Shown here piece by piece: positions 26,515-34,965 of a stretch of 64,000 nucleotides of DNA. The first letter of the stretch is position 1, and each line of letters begins with the position of its first letter. The translations under genes and the position numbers were made by a program. Where the stretch lies: positions 186,001 through 250,000 of the forward strand of contig JAEYSV010000019.1 in assembly GCA_023434365.1 (NCBI GenBank), read 5' to 3'. The notes under the pieces are model-generated. The model saw only the letters and a list, made by a program, of their open reading frames with translations. It made no database searches and was not told the origin of the DNA. Origin of the DNA: Bacillota bacterium. Its GTDB lineage: Bacteria > Bacillota > Clostridia > Lachnospirales > Lachnospiraceae.

Positions 26515-27282
26515 ATGAGCGAAGAGGAAAGAAACAAGTTATGGCTTGAGTATTCCAAAAAGCGAACCTCTGTGGTAAGGGAAAAGATCATTTTGGAATA
26601 TGCTGGTTTAGTTAAAATTGTCGCAGGGCGTCTTAGTATGTATTTAGGTTACACTGTGGAATACGACGATTTAATAGGATACGGTACTTTTGGCTTAATT
26701 GATGCAATCGATAAATATGACTATAGTAAGGGTGTCAAATTTGAGACCTATGCAAGTTTGCGGATAAGAGGTGCCATTTTAGATCAGATTCGTCGCCTTG
26801 ACTGGATACCAAGAACACTTCGACAAAAGCAGAAAAAACTAGAGCAGGCCTATCAAAAGCTTGAACATGAATATGGAAGAAATGCCTCTGATGAGGAAAT
26901 TGCAAAAGAACTGAATATATCAATAGTAGAACTGGAAAACTGGCAGAACCAGACCCTCAATATGAGTCTGATATCGCTTGATGAATATATGGAACAAGGA
27001 AGCGAAGCTAGGATGGACAGCCGGGCGAGTCAAACATTTGATGAGCCAGAGCGAGTGATTGAGAAACAGGAATTGAAGGTAATACTTGAAAAAGCATTGA
27101 GTAATCTAACAGAAAATGAGCAGAAAGTAATTGCATTATATTATTATGAAGAATTAACGCTTAAAGAAATTAGTAATGTATTAGAGGTATCCGAATCACG
27201 TATCTCTCAACTTCATACCAAGGCATTAAGTAAATTAAGATTAAAACTTGGAAGTAATGTAGAATTATTGCAGGTTTTCTAA
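26515..27282 (+). CDS. sigD: RNA polymerase sigma-28 factor SigD (FliA/WhiG family)
   Basis: This sigma factor directs transcription of late flagellar and chemotaxis genes. The 255-residue protein has region 2 (YDDLIGYGTFGLIDAIDKYD; FETYASLRIRGAILDQIRRL), region 3 (about 95-170) and region 4 with the HTH TLKEISNVLEVSESRISQLH. The RGAILDQIR segment is typical of the FliA/SigD class. It is placed near the operon end as in B. subtilis. Candidate target promoters in this window are at 1885-1912 and 32776-32802. Confidence 0.96.
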   Translation: MSEEERNKLWLEYSKKRTSVVREKIILEYAGLVKIVAGRLSMYLGYTVEYDDLIGYGTFGLIDAIDKYDYSKGVKFETYASLRIRGAILDQIRRLDWIPRTLRQKQKKLEQAYQKLEHEYGRNASDEEIAKELNISIVELENWQNQTLNMSLISLDEYMEQGSEARMDSRASQTFDEPERVIEKQELKVILEKALSNLTENEQKVIALYYYEELTLKEISNVLEVSESRISQLHTKALSKLRLKLGSNVELLQVF

Positions 27283-27354
27283 CAGTAACATAGAATAATG
27301 AATTTGTATCGGATTGGGAAGCTTTAGGCTGATTACAGCGAAGGAGGGGCTCGA

Positions 27355-28956
27355 GTGAATCAAATGAATGCATACTGTAAGGTGGAAAATAGGGAAGATG
27401 GAAGTTACTTGCATTTTTATCCCGCAACTGAATCTGGTTGTGCATTAACGATTGAAATGGTTATATCTTATTTGAAAGCAATCGGCGTAGACAGATATGA
27501 TAAAATAGCACTTTATAAAGCTATGGGAAGCAATGCTGAAGAATTCATTAAGCTATCTGGAAATAAACAAAGTCCAGCAAGGGAGAATATACGAGTTGAA
27601 CTACGTAATGAGGATTACAGTGCGGTAGTAACGTTATTTCCTCCTACTCCTGGTGGCGAGCTTCTTGAATATGACGATTTGGTTATCATATTAAAGAAAA
27701 ATGGTGTACATGCTTGTCTTTTAGAACAGGTGATTCGCGAATTACTTCAACAGAGGGTGTACTTTACCGAAGTAGAAGTGGCTCGTGGGAAAAAAGTTGT
27801 ACAGGGTAAAAATGGACGAATAGAATATTTCTTTAACGTGAACGCCAAACCACATCCAACATTATTAGAGGATGGACGAGTAGATTATCATCAGATGAAT
27901 GCAATCAGTAATGTTAAAGAAGGAGATAAACTTGCAACATGGATTCGTTTAATTCAGGGAAAACCAGGCCTTAAGGTGACTGGCAAAACAGTGAAGCCAG
28001 ATAAAGTTACAGAACCTAAATTCACACCATCAAAATACACAGGATTATCTGAGGATGGACATACGATGTATGCACTAGTGGCAGGGCATGTTTATCTGAT
28101 TGAGGATAAGATTATGGTATCTAATACTTATGAAGTATCTTCCCATGTAGATGCTTCAACTGGAGATATTATATATGATGGAGATATTCTGGTAAAAGGC
28201 AATGTCACCGGAGGATTTAAAATAAAAGCTACGGGTACCATTGTTGTAGAAGGTATGGTCGAGGATGCAGTGATTGAAGCTGATGGACCAATCGTTATCA
28301 ATGGTGGAGTTCAAGGACGCGAAAGAGGCAGAATAATCAGTCAGAATGATGTAACAATCCGGTATATCGAAAATGCTTATATATATGCTGGAGGTGATTT
28401 GCAGGCCGATTTTATTATGCATAGCAAAGTTTATGTAAAGAATAAAATCATCGTAAACGGTAAAAAAGGATTAATCGTAGGCGGAGAAACAAAGGCAGGA
28501 GAGTCTATTACGTTGAAATTGGCAGGTTCTAGGGTAGGAACCGTAACCAATTTAGAAGTAGGGCTTAATCCGGATTATAAGCTAAAATATAATCATATAC
28601 AAAAAGAGTTGCCAGTACTTGAAAAGCAGAAAGATCAGTTAATGCAGCTGATGCAGCTATTTAATCAACGACTTCAAAAAGGTATAAAATTCAGTGCTGA
28701 ACAATTGATTACTGCGAAAAAAACAGCAGAACAGTTAAAGTTCGTAATTCATCAGGTTGAGGAGTTGTCGAGTGAGCTTTCAGCAATTGAAAATGAGATG
28801 GAACAGTCAGGCGATGGCATAATAATTGTGGAAGATATGGTGTATCCTGGTGTTAAAATTACCATTTGTAACGCATTTCGCCATATTAAAGCCGAAACAC
28901 ATTATTGTCGCTTCCAAAAAGAAGGAGAAGATATTGTCATTAAAGCCTTCACATAG
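27355..28956 (+). CDS. fapA: FapA family protein (DUF342)
   Basis: A 533-residue soluble protein with an N-terminal helical/beta region (about 1-130). The FapA/DUF342 beta-helix core (about 135-410) has repeated IxVxGxV-type strands such as DIIYDGDILVKGNVTGGFKI, and a C-terminal coiled coil (about 415-490) follows. FapA proteins are linked to flagellar assembly or envelope localisation in some bacteria; the mechanism is not settled. GTG is the start codon after GAAGGAGGGG. It follows sigD by 72 nt. Confidence 0.87.
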   Translation: MNQMNAYCKVENREDGSYLHFYPATESGCALTIEMVISYLKAIGVDRYDKIALYKAMGSNAEEFIKLSGNKQSPARENIRVELRNEDYSAVVTLFPPTPGGELLEYDDLVIILKKNGVHACLLEQVIRELLQQRVYFTEVEVARGKKVVQGKNGRIEYFFNVNAKPHPTLLEDGRVDYHQMNAISNVKEGDKLATWIRLIQGKPGLKVTGKTVKPDKVTEPKFTPSKYTGLSEDGHTMYALVAGHVYLIEDKIMVSNTYEVSSHVDASTGDIIYDGDILVKGNVTGGFKIKATGTIVVEGMVEDAVIEADGPIVINGGVQGRERGRIISQNDVTIRYIENAYIYAGGDLQADFIMHSKVYVKNKIIVNGKKGLIVGGETKAGESITLKLAGSRVGTVTNLEVGLNPDYKLKYNHIQKELPVLEKQKDQLMQLMQLFNQRLQKGIKFSAEQLITAKKTAEQLKFVIHQVEELSSELSAIENEMEQSGDGIIIVEDMVYPGVKITICNAFRHIKAETHYCRFQKEGEDIVIKAFT

Positions 28957-29034
28957 AAATAAGATAGATCTAATGATTAGTTAATTATTCTTAGATACAA
29001 TTAAAGTGGTCTATTTTCAGATGGGGGGAAAGAT

Positions 29035-29358
29035 ATGTCGATAACGCCAATTGAAAAATTATCTATGGCAAATAAGTCGTGGGAAGCATCGAATCAGAAT
29101 GTAGCGAAACTTCAAAAAGCCGCGACCAATGAACAACAACTCAATCATTTGTACGGGAAGGAATTACAGCGCAATAGTAGTAAGACTGTAAAAACTGTAA
29201 AATCTGAGATGAATGAGTTTCGTTATGATGCGAAAGAAGAGGGAAACGGTAGAGAGTATCAGAAGAATCGTGAAAAAAAGAAGAAAAATAATGATGCTAT
29301 GAGCACAAAGAATAAAGCCGATACTCATGTTGCCACTTCAATTGACATTCGCATCTGA
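29035..29358 (+). CDS. Small basic hypothetical protein with FRYDA motif
   Basis: A 107-residue soluble, lysine-rich, probably disordered protein with no membrane segment. I do not recognise a named family. The feature of note is FRYDAKEEG (about 62-70), which repeats FRYDAGEEG from the C-terminus of FliK in the same operon. A GGGGGGAAAG ribosome site precedes the ATG. It lies between fapA and the SwrB-like gene. Confidence 0.7.
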   Translation: MSITPIEKLSMANKSWEASNQNVAKLQKAATNEQQLNHLYGKELQRNSSKTVKTVKSEMNEFRYDAKEEGNGREYQKNREKKKKNNDAMSTKNKADTHVATSIDIRI

Positions 29359-29386
29359 AATAGTACAAAAGTTTAGGAGAATAATA

Positions 29387-30085
29387 ATGGATCCATATGA
29401 AATATTGATTATTTTATCAGGGGTACTTCTGGTTTTTATTAGTTATCGAATTAGTGAGCATCTTTCCTTAAAAAAGAATGCTGGGTATGAGGGAGAGGGA
29501 GAAAACCCTCTTTCTTTTGGTGTAAATGAGAAGACCACGGTAATGAACGAAGTTAATGAGTTATGCCAGAATACAGCACTAAGGACAGAGAAGGAACTTT
29601 CTAGTATGTTTAATGAAAGAATGATGTCGTTTAGTGAATATAGTGATATGGTAATGGAGCAGATAAGGCGTTGTCATGAGGAAGTCGTATTCATGTACAG
29701 CATGCTTCATGATAAAGAAGAGGAATTGAAACAGCTCGTAACAAAGGCTGGGCAATTTGCTAAGAAGGATGTAACGACACTTTATGAGAATTTCTCTGAC
29801 AGTAGTCACAATTCTTTAATGGAACAAGAGGCCCAGGTGCCAGATCAGGCAAGTCAGCTGGCCTGGCTACGGCAAAAGGAAAAAGAAGATATCAAACGGT
29901 TAGGAAATCTTTATGAAAAAGGAGAGGACTATGATTCTCTCTATATCAATCGCAAAGAGGCAATACTAGCATTATATGAACAGGGCTTAAGCATTGTTGA
30001 AATCAGCAAAGAACTGAATATGGGACAAGGGGAAGTCATGCTAGTAATAAATCTGTTTTGTGAAGGAGTAAATCATGTTGAATAG
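29387..30085 (+). CDS. SwrB-like membrane protein (DUF6115 type)
   Basis: A 232-residue protein with one N-terminal membrane segment (about 4-21, YEILIILSGVLLVFISYRI), a long charged coiled coil (about 45-150) and a C-terminal HTH-like motif (AILALYEQGLSIVEISKELN, about 194-213). The architecture and position, just after sigD and before rpsB, match B. subtilis SwrB (YlxL), which activates export-apparatus maturation. The ATG at 29387 follows AGGAG; an upstream frame extension overlaps the previous gene and is rejected. Orthology is inferred, not shown. Confidence 0.68.
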   Translation: MDPYEILIILSGVLLVFISYRISEHLSLKKNAGYEGEGENPLSFGVNEKTTVMNEVNELCQNTALRTEKELSSMFNERMMSFSEYSDMVMEQIRRCHEEVVFMYSMLHDKEEELKQLVTKAGQFAKKDVTTLYENFSDSSHNSLMEQEAQVPDQASQLAWLRQKEKEDIKRLGNLYEKGEDYDSLYINRKEAILALYEQGLSIVEISKELNMGQGEVMLVINLFCEGVNHVE

Positions 30086-30626
30086 TACGACGCGAATAAA
30101 ATATTTTATACGTGGTCTTGGCATGGGGATTTTATTTACCGCTTTTTGCTTTATTCTAATTAAAGGGGGAAAGGGAAATTCCTTACAGATAACGGATGCA
30201 GAGATTGTTAAAAGAGCGAAAGAATTGGGAATGGTTGAAAAGTTAGATGATACACTTAACCGACTTGAGGGAAATACGAAAGCACCAGAGAATACTATTG
30301 AGCCAGAAGAGACGACAAAACCAGAAGAGACGACAAAACCAGAGGAGTCAAAAGCCCCGGTGAAGACAACGAAACCAAATGGGCAATCCTCTGATACAAC
30401 AGTGGATTTTATTATAGTTAAAATAGTGGATGGCGATACTAGTGAGGCAGTCTCAAGAAAACTAGAAGGAGCTGGGTTAATCGACGACTATAGAAATTTT
30501 AATGAATATCTAAAAGAACGTAATATGCAATCTAAGATGCAGGTAGGGACACATCAGATTAAAGTAGGAGCATCTTTTAAGCAAATTGCTGAGCAAATTA
30601 GCAGATATCCGAAAAGATACGAGTAA
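30075..30626 (+). CDS. Membrane-anchored protein with MltG-type LysM-like domain
   Basis: A 183-residue protein with one N-terminal membrane segment (about 13-33) and a Thr/Pro/Glu linker with EETTKP repeats (about 74-105). The C-terminal domain (about 112-175: VDGDTSEAVSRKLEGAGLI ... MQVGTHQIKVGASFKQIAEQ) resembles the LysM-like part of MltG/YceG. The transglycosylase catalytic domain is absent, so it may bind glycan or a partner rather than cut. It overlaps the SwrB-like gene by 11 nt and is the last gene of the motility operon. Confidence 0.68.
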   Translation: MLNSTTRIKYFIRGLGMGILFTAFCFILIKGGKGNSLQITDAEIVKRAKELGMVEKLDDTLNRLEGNTKAPENTIEPEETTKPEETTKPEESKAPVKTTKPNGQSSDTTVDFIIVKIVDGDTSEAVSRKLEGAGLIDDYRNFNEYLKERNMQSKMQVGTHQIKVGASFKQIAEQISRYPKRYE

Positions 30627-30651
30627 GATGTTAGAAAAAATGAAAAAGGGC

Positions 30652-30681
30652 TTGCTATGCATGCCCGAAGTATGTTATAAT
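30652..30681 (+). promoter_or_regulatory. Promoter candidate for rpsB-tsf
   Basis: TTGCTA (30652-30657), an 18-nt spacer and TATAAT (30676-30681), with an extended TG one base upstream of the -10. The leader to rpsB is about 105 nt. It contains a run CTTTTTT (around 30723-30730) after only a weak hairpin, so S2-leader attenuation is possible but not shown. A second TTGACA at 30689 has no convincing -10. Confidence 0.6.
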
Positions 30682-30790
30682 CGACGCGTTGACAAAAAAC
30701 ACGCATGTTAGCGTTTATCTTGGTGCTTTTTTATAGAAAAGTTAGATATATGTAATGGCATGCGGATGAATAACCAATTGGAGGTAAATT

Positions 30791-31534
30791 ATGAGCGTTA
30801 TATCAATGAAACAATTACTTGAAGCAGGTGTACATTTCGGACACCAAACTAGAAGATGGAATCCTAAAATGGCTGAGTACATCTACACTGAAAGAAACGG
30901 TATTTACATTATCGACTTGCAGAAATCTGTAGGTAAAGTAGACGAAGCTTACTACGCAATTAAAGATGTAGTAGATAATGGTGGAAAAGTTCTTTTTGTA
31001 GGTACTAAAAAACAGGCTCAGGATTCAATCAAATCTGAAGCAGAACGTTGCGGTATGTTCTACGTTAATGAAAGATGGTTAGGTGGTATGTTAACTAACT
31101 TTAAAACTATCCAAGCACGTATTAACAGATTAAAACAAATCGAAACTATGTCCGAAGATGGAACATTTGAAGTTCTTCCTAAAAAAGAAGTTATTGCTCT
31201 TAAGAAAGAATGGGAAAAACTTGAGAAAAACCTTGGCGGTATCAAAAACATGAACGGCATCCCAGATGCAATCTTCATTGTTGACCCTAAGAAAGAAAGA
31301 ATCTGTGTACAAGAAGCTCACACTTTAGGTATTCCACTTATCGGTATTGCAGATACTAACTGTGATCCAGAAGAATTAGATTATGTTATCCCAGGTAATG
31401 ACGATGCAATTCGTGCAGTTAAATTAATCGTTGCTAAAATGGCTGATGCTGTAATCGAAGCAAACCAGGGTGAGTCTATGAGCGAAGCTCCTGTTGAAAC
31501 AGAAGAAGCTGTGGAAGAAGTAATTGCTGAGTAA
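30791..31534 (+). CDS. rpsB: 30S ribosomal protein uS2
   Basis: The 247-residue S2 protein joins the 30S subunit late. It has the standard start (MSVISMKQLLEAGVHFGHQT, RRWNPKMAEYIY) and the conserved DPKKERICVQEAHTLGIPLI and IADTNCDP segments, plus an acidic C-terminal tail. The ribosome site is GGAGG. It lies upstream of tsf, the near-universal arrangement. Confidence 0.98.
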   Translation: MSVISMKQLLEAGVHFGHQTRRWNPKMAEYIYTERNGIYIIDLQKSVGKVDEAYYAIKDVVDNGGKVLFVGTKKQAQDSIKSEAERCGMFYVNERWLGGMLTNFKTIQARINRLKQIETMSEDGTFEVLPKKEVIALKKEWEKLEKNLGGIKNMNGIPDAIFIVDPKKERICVQEAHTLGIPLIGIADTNCDPEELDYVIPGNDDAIRAVKLIVAKMADAVIEANQGESMSEAPVETEEAVEEVIAE

Positions 31535-31585
31535 TTTTATATAAATTGAAAGTATCGAGTATCATAATAACGGAGGTAAATTGTA

Positions 31586-32518
31586 ATGGCTATAACAGCA
31601 GCAATGGTAAAAGAATTAAGAGAAATGACTGGCGCAGGTATGATGGACTGTAAAAAGGCATTAACCGAAACTGACGGTGATATGGATAAAGCGGTAGAAT
31701 TTTTAAGAGAAAAAGGTCTTGCTTCAGCAGCGAAAAAAGCGGGAAGAATTGCAGCAGAAGGTCTAGTAGCTACTAGTATCAGTGCGGATGGAAAAACTGC
31801 AGCTATCGTAGAAGTTAACTCTGAAACTGACTTCGTTGCAAAAAATGATACCTTCAGAAATTACGTAGCTCAGGTAGCTGCTCAAGCGAACGAAACTAAC
31901 GCAGCTGATATTGAAGCTTTCTTAGCAGAACCTTGGTCTTTAGATGCATCCAAAACAGTAGCAGAAGAATTATCTTCTCAGATTGCAATCATTGGTGAAA
32001 ACATGAACATCAGAAGATTTGAAAAAATCGTTGCTGAAAATGGTGCAGTAGCTTCTTACATCCATGCAGGTGGTAAAATCGGTGTTCTAGTTGAAGCAAT
32101 TACAGATGCTGACAGTGATGTCGTACAAGAATGTTTAAAGAATGTTGCTATGCAAGTTGCAGCTTTAAGTCCTAAATATACTTCTGATAAAGAAGTTGAT
32201 CAAGACTACATTGCTCATGAAAAAGAAATTTTAATGGCTCAGGCAAGAAATGAAAAACCAGATGCAGCTGATAAAATTATCGAAGGCATGGTAATGGGAC
32301 GTATTAAAAAAGAATTAAAAGAAATCTGTCTTTTAGATCAGGTTTATGTAAAAGCTGAAGATGGAAAACAGTCAGTAGGCGCTTACGTTGAAGCATATGC
32401 AAAAGCTAATGGTATCAACTTAACAATTAAGAGATTTATTCGTTACGAAACTGGCGAAGGGCTTGAAAAGAAATCAGAAAACTTTGCTGAAGAAGTAGCA
32501 AAACAAATGGGTATGTAA
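31586..32518 (+). CDS. tsf: Elongation factor Ts
   Basis: EF-Ts is the nucleotide exchange factor for EF-Tu. The 310-residue protein begins with the UBA-like domain containing LREMTGAGMMDCKKALTE. Next come the EF-Tu-contacting VEVNSETDFVAKND and the dimerisation core. It ends in the usual EEVAKQMGM-type tail. It is followed by a strong intrinsic terminator at 32549. Confidence 0.98.
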   Translation: MAITAAMVKELREMTGAGMMDCKKALTETDGDMDKAVEFLREKGLASAAKKAGRIAAEGLVATSISADGKTAAIVEVNSETDFVAKNDTFRNYVAQVAAQANETNAADIEAFLAEPWSLDASKTVAEELSSQIAIIGENMNIRRFEKIVAENGAVASYIHAGGKIGVLVEAITDADSDVVQECLKNVAMQVAALSPKYTSDKEVDQDYIAHEKEILMAQARNEKPDAADKIIEGMVMGRIKKELKEICLLDQVYVKAEDGKQSVGAYVEAYAKANGINLTIKRFIRYETGEGLEKKSENFAEEVAKQMGM

Positions 32519-32548
32519 TTAACCTAACAAGAAATTCAATGTAATATT

Positions 32549-32585
32549 AAGTCCTTGAAAGCTATATGTTTTCAAGGACTTTTTA
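32549..32585 (+). terminator. Intrinsic terminator of rpsB-tsf
   Basis: AAGTCCTTGAAA (32549-32560) pairs perfectly with TTTCAAGGACTT (32570-32581) around a 9-nt loop, followed by TTTTA. It is a clear Rho-independent terminator 30 nt after tsf. Confidence 0.93.
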
Positions 32586-32775
32586 TATCATAGTATATTA
32601 CGTCCTATGAAATAAAACACTCCGGGGGATGCATTTCATAGGAGCGTGTAAACAATCTCCAATGATATAAAAATGCTTCGAAGGTATCGCACTGTGACGG
32701 AAACTACCTGGTTAGTTCTGGTTATGGTGGGAATAAATATTTGCACTACCATGCAAGAATAGTCGGCAAATAGGT
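32586..32775 (+). other. Structured intergenic region upstream of the chemoreceptor gene
   Basis: There is no gene here, but several inverted repeats are present. TCCTATGAAAT (32603-32613) pairs with ATTTCATAGGA (32633-32643), and AACTA/TAGTT pairs at 32702-32717. TATTTGC-ACTA (32738-32748) pairs with TAGT-cg-GCAAATA (32760-32772) and ATGGTGG (32724-32730) with CTACCAT (32746-32752). The last two sets use overlapping bases and exclude each other. CTGGTTA is repeated directly at 32708 and 32718. I do not recognise a known riboswitch class. It is more GC-rich than the surrounding gaps. Confidence 0.45.
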
Positions 32776-32802
32776 TAAGTAAATAAGCATATCTTACGAT
32801 AT
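32776..32802 (+). promoter_or_regulatory. Candidate sigma-28 promoter of the chemoreceptor gene
   Basis: TAAG (32776-32779), a 15-nt spacer and TACGATAT (32795-32802) match 9 of 12 bases of the SigD consensus. SigD-driven transcription of chemoreceptor genes is common. An exact palindromic hairpin (ACCAATAT-T-ATATTGGT, 32823-32839) lies just downstream of the expected start site. Confidence 0.45.
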
Positions 32803-32876
32803 ATTTATTGTAAATATATTTTACCAATATTATATTGGTTTCCACAACTTGAGAAACATAATGAGGAGGATTCACA

Positions 32877-34664
32877 ATGATAAAACACACTAAGATACTA
32901 ACAAAAATACTTATGATGATTATTCCGTCAATTATCTTAATAGGTGTTATGTTGTTTTTGATGTATCTTATACCTACAACTATTTACAAAGAAACTAAAA
33001 CTACGTTTTATGACCGAATGTATGCTATTAATGAAAATCTTCTTGATAGTGACCGTGATTTGTGCCTTGCAATGATTGGGATTGAAAAGTTAGAAAATAA
33101 GAATAGTGAATTAGATGAGAAGAAGATTAATAGCATTATGCAAGATTATAAGAAGAATCTTGATCAGGTAAAAGAAGGGGTAACGAAAGCGGTGACGTTA
33201 TCAAAAGAATTAGATGGTTTAGTTGAAAAAGGTTCCTTAAAATCACTGTTTATCAAGCTTAATGGACCAAGTGCAGCTGATGAAAAGGGATATCTAAAAA
33301 AGGATGCTACTTACGAGGCACTAGCCACTTCGTTTTTTAAAGGATTAGACCAATGGTATAAAGCGCTAGATAATGTAAATGCAGCAAGTTATGACTTTAC
33401 TGCACAAAGAAGTAGCTTTAATATTTTACGTAGTAAGATAGATGATATTCAATCAATTCTGACTTTATATGTACAAAATGATATTATTCAACAGCAAAAA
33501 ACAATGGATAGTTTCATTTTTAGCATGGTTGGTGTAATTGCTTTTGTTGTTCTTTTGATTGTATTCTTTGATTTGCGTCTTGGCTGGTATTTTAAAAAGA
33601 ATATTGATAAAGCAACAAAAGGAATAAAACAGCTTGAACAAAAGGATCTCGTTACTGAGCCTTATGTGTTAAAAGGAATTGATGAAATAGCTCAATTATC
33701 AGCTGCAGGTGGTGAACTTCACAATACCTTTAAGAAGATTATTAATATATTAAATGATACAACACAGAATTTATTTGGTGCAGCTAATGAGATGAATGTA
33801 AATGCAAAAGAAGTTACTGCAACGTCAACTCAGATAGCGAATGCTGTAGATGAAATCGCTAAAACCGTATCAGGCCAGGCAGCGGATACTGAGGGTGCGG
33901 TAAAAGAGATGCACATGCTTGAAAGCATCATTGAGAAGAGTACAGTTAGCGCCAATAATCTATCCGAAGCAAGTGATATTATTCAAAATGCTACGAGTGA
34001 AGGTATGATGGTGGTAAATGATCTGGAAGAGATCACAGAGAAGAATCAAGAAGCGTTTGATGCAATCTTTGTTCGGATTCATCAGATGAATGAGAGTGCA
34101 TATAACATTGGGGAGGCAAGTACCCTTATCTCAGGAATAGCAGCACAGACTAACTTGTTATCCTTAAACGCTAGTATTGAAGCGGCGAGAGCTGGAGAGG
34201 CTGGTCGTGGTTTTGCAGTCGTTGCTGATGAAATTAGAAAATTAGCTGAACAGTCATCTTCCGCAGTGAATACCATTGATCAAATGTTAACTCAATTGCA
34301 AAATAATGCAAAACAGGCAGAAAGCCAAAGTAATCTGGTAAAAGAAGCTGTTAATAACCAGGTGGTTAGTGTAGCACAGACAAAGGTGAAATATGAGGCA
34401 ATAGTAAATACAGTAGATACCATTAATTCGGAGATCAGTATGCTAGAAGATATCTCAAAACAAATGGAAGCAAGTTGTATTGCTGTTGTAGATATTACCT
34501 CCAACTTATCTGCATCTGCAGAGGAAAATGCAGCTGCAACTCAGGAAACCAGTGCTAGTGCAGAATTTATTTTATCTAGTATGCATGCCATCACTGAGGT
34601 AAGTGAGACAATTAATAGCTTATCTGCTCAGTTAAAGGAAGTAATTGATGAGTTTAAGCTATAA
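32877..34664 (+). CDS. Methyl-accepting chemotaxis protein
   Basis: A 595-residue receptor. It has membrane segment 1 (about 10-32) and an extracytoplasmic helical sensor domain of about 180 residues that looks like a four-helix bundle. Membrane segment 2 (about 214-236) is followed by a HAMP-like linker and the cytoplasmic signalling domain. The hairpin tip region contains IAAQTNLLSLNASIEAARAG and GRGFAVVADEIRKLAEQSS. The ligand cannot be told. It would signal through the CheA/CheW encoded in the upstream operon. The ATG follows GAGGAGG. Confidence 0.94.
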   Translation: MIKHTKILTKILMMIIPSIILIGVMLFLMYLIPTTIYKETKTTFYDRMYAINENLLDSDRDLCLAMIGIEKLENKNSELDEKKINSIMQDYKKNLDQVKEGVTKAVTLSKELDGLVEKGSLKSLFIKLNGPSAADEKGYLKKDATYEALATSFFKGLDQWYKALDNVNAASYDFTAQRSSFNILRSKIDDIQSILTLYVQNDIIQQQKTMDSFIFSMVGVIAFVVLLIVFFDLRLGWYFKKNIDKATKGIKQLEQKDLVTEPYVLKGIDEIAQLSAAGGELHNTFKKIINILNDTTQNLFGAANEMNVNAKEVTATSTQIANAVDEIAKTVSGQAADTEGAVKEMHMLESIIEKSTVSANNLSEASDIIQNATSEGMMVVNDLEEITEKNQEAFDAIFVRIHQMNESAYNIGEASTLISGIAAQTNLLSLNASIEAARAGEAGRGFAVVADEIRKLAEQSSSAVNTIDQMLTQLQNNAKQAESQSNLVKEAVNNQVVSVAQTKVKYEAIVNTVDTINSEISMLEDISKQMEASCIAVVDITSNLSASAEENAAATQETSASAEFILSSMHAITEVSETINSLSAQLKEVIDEFKL

Positions 34665-34791
34665 ATAAAAGTCTGTAAAAATATTTGTGCATATGACATA
34701 TATTACATAATTATTAATCAAATTATGTAATATAGATAGACTTATAATTATGTTTTATTAGTGTGGAACTATTGTTAAAAAATATATCTAA

Positions 34792-34830
34792 AGGCGATTT
34801 TATGCGATAATACATAAAATCGCCTCTTTT
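34792..34830 (+). terminator. Intrinsic terminator after the chemoreceptor gene
   Basis: AGGCGATTTTATG (34792-34804) pairs perfectly with CATAAAATCGCCT (34813-34825) around an 8-nt loop and is followed by CTTTTG. It lies about 130 nt after the receptor stop; the AT-rich stretch before it shows nothing else. Confidence 0.88.
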
Positions 34831-34857
34831 GTGTTAAACTACATAAATGACTAATAG

Positions 34858-34909
34858 TTGACAGTTTTGATTCTAACTGGTATTACAAAAATATTAACAA
34901 TTTTGTAAT
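34858..34909 (+). promoter_or_regulatory. Promoter with overlapping dyad upstream of the NlpC/P60 gene
   Basis: TTGACA (34858-34863), a 17-nt spacer and TATTAC (34881-34886) form a good vegetative promoter. The -10 overlaps the left arm of a 9-bp dyad, ATTACAAAA (34882-34890) and TTTTGTAAT (34901-34909), which could be an operator. The distance from the -10 to the start codon is about 80 nt. Confidence 0.55.
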
Positions 34910-34965
34910 AATTTTAAAACTTATGTAACATCATATGTATTAGGAATTAAATGGAGGCATGATAT

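Noticed and set aside
29298..29324. GCCGATAC as a possible SigD -10 upstream of the SwrB-like gene
   Set aside because: There is no TAAA-like -35 at 14-16 nt, and it lies within the preceding coding region.
32690..32780. c-di-GMP (type I or II) riboswitch upstream of the chemoreceptor gene
   Set aside because: The conserved core sequences and tetraloop/receptor of either class are not present, although the region is structured.
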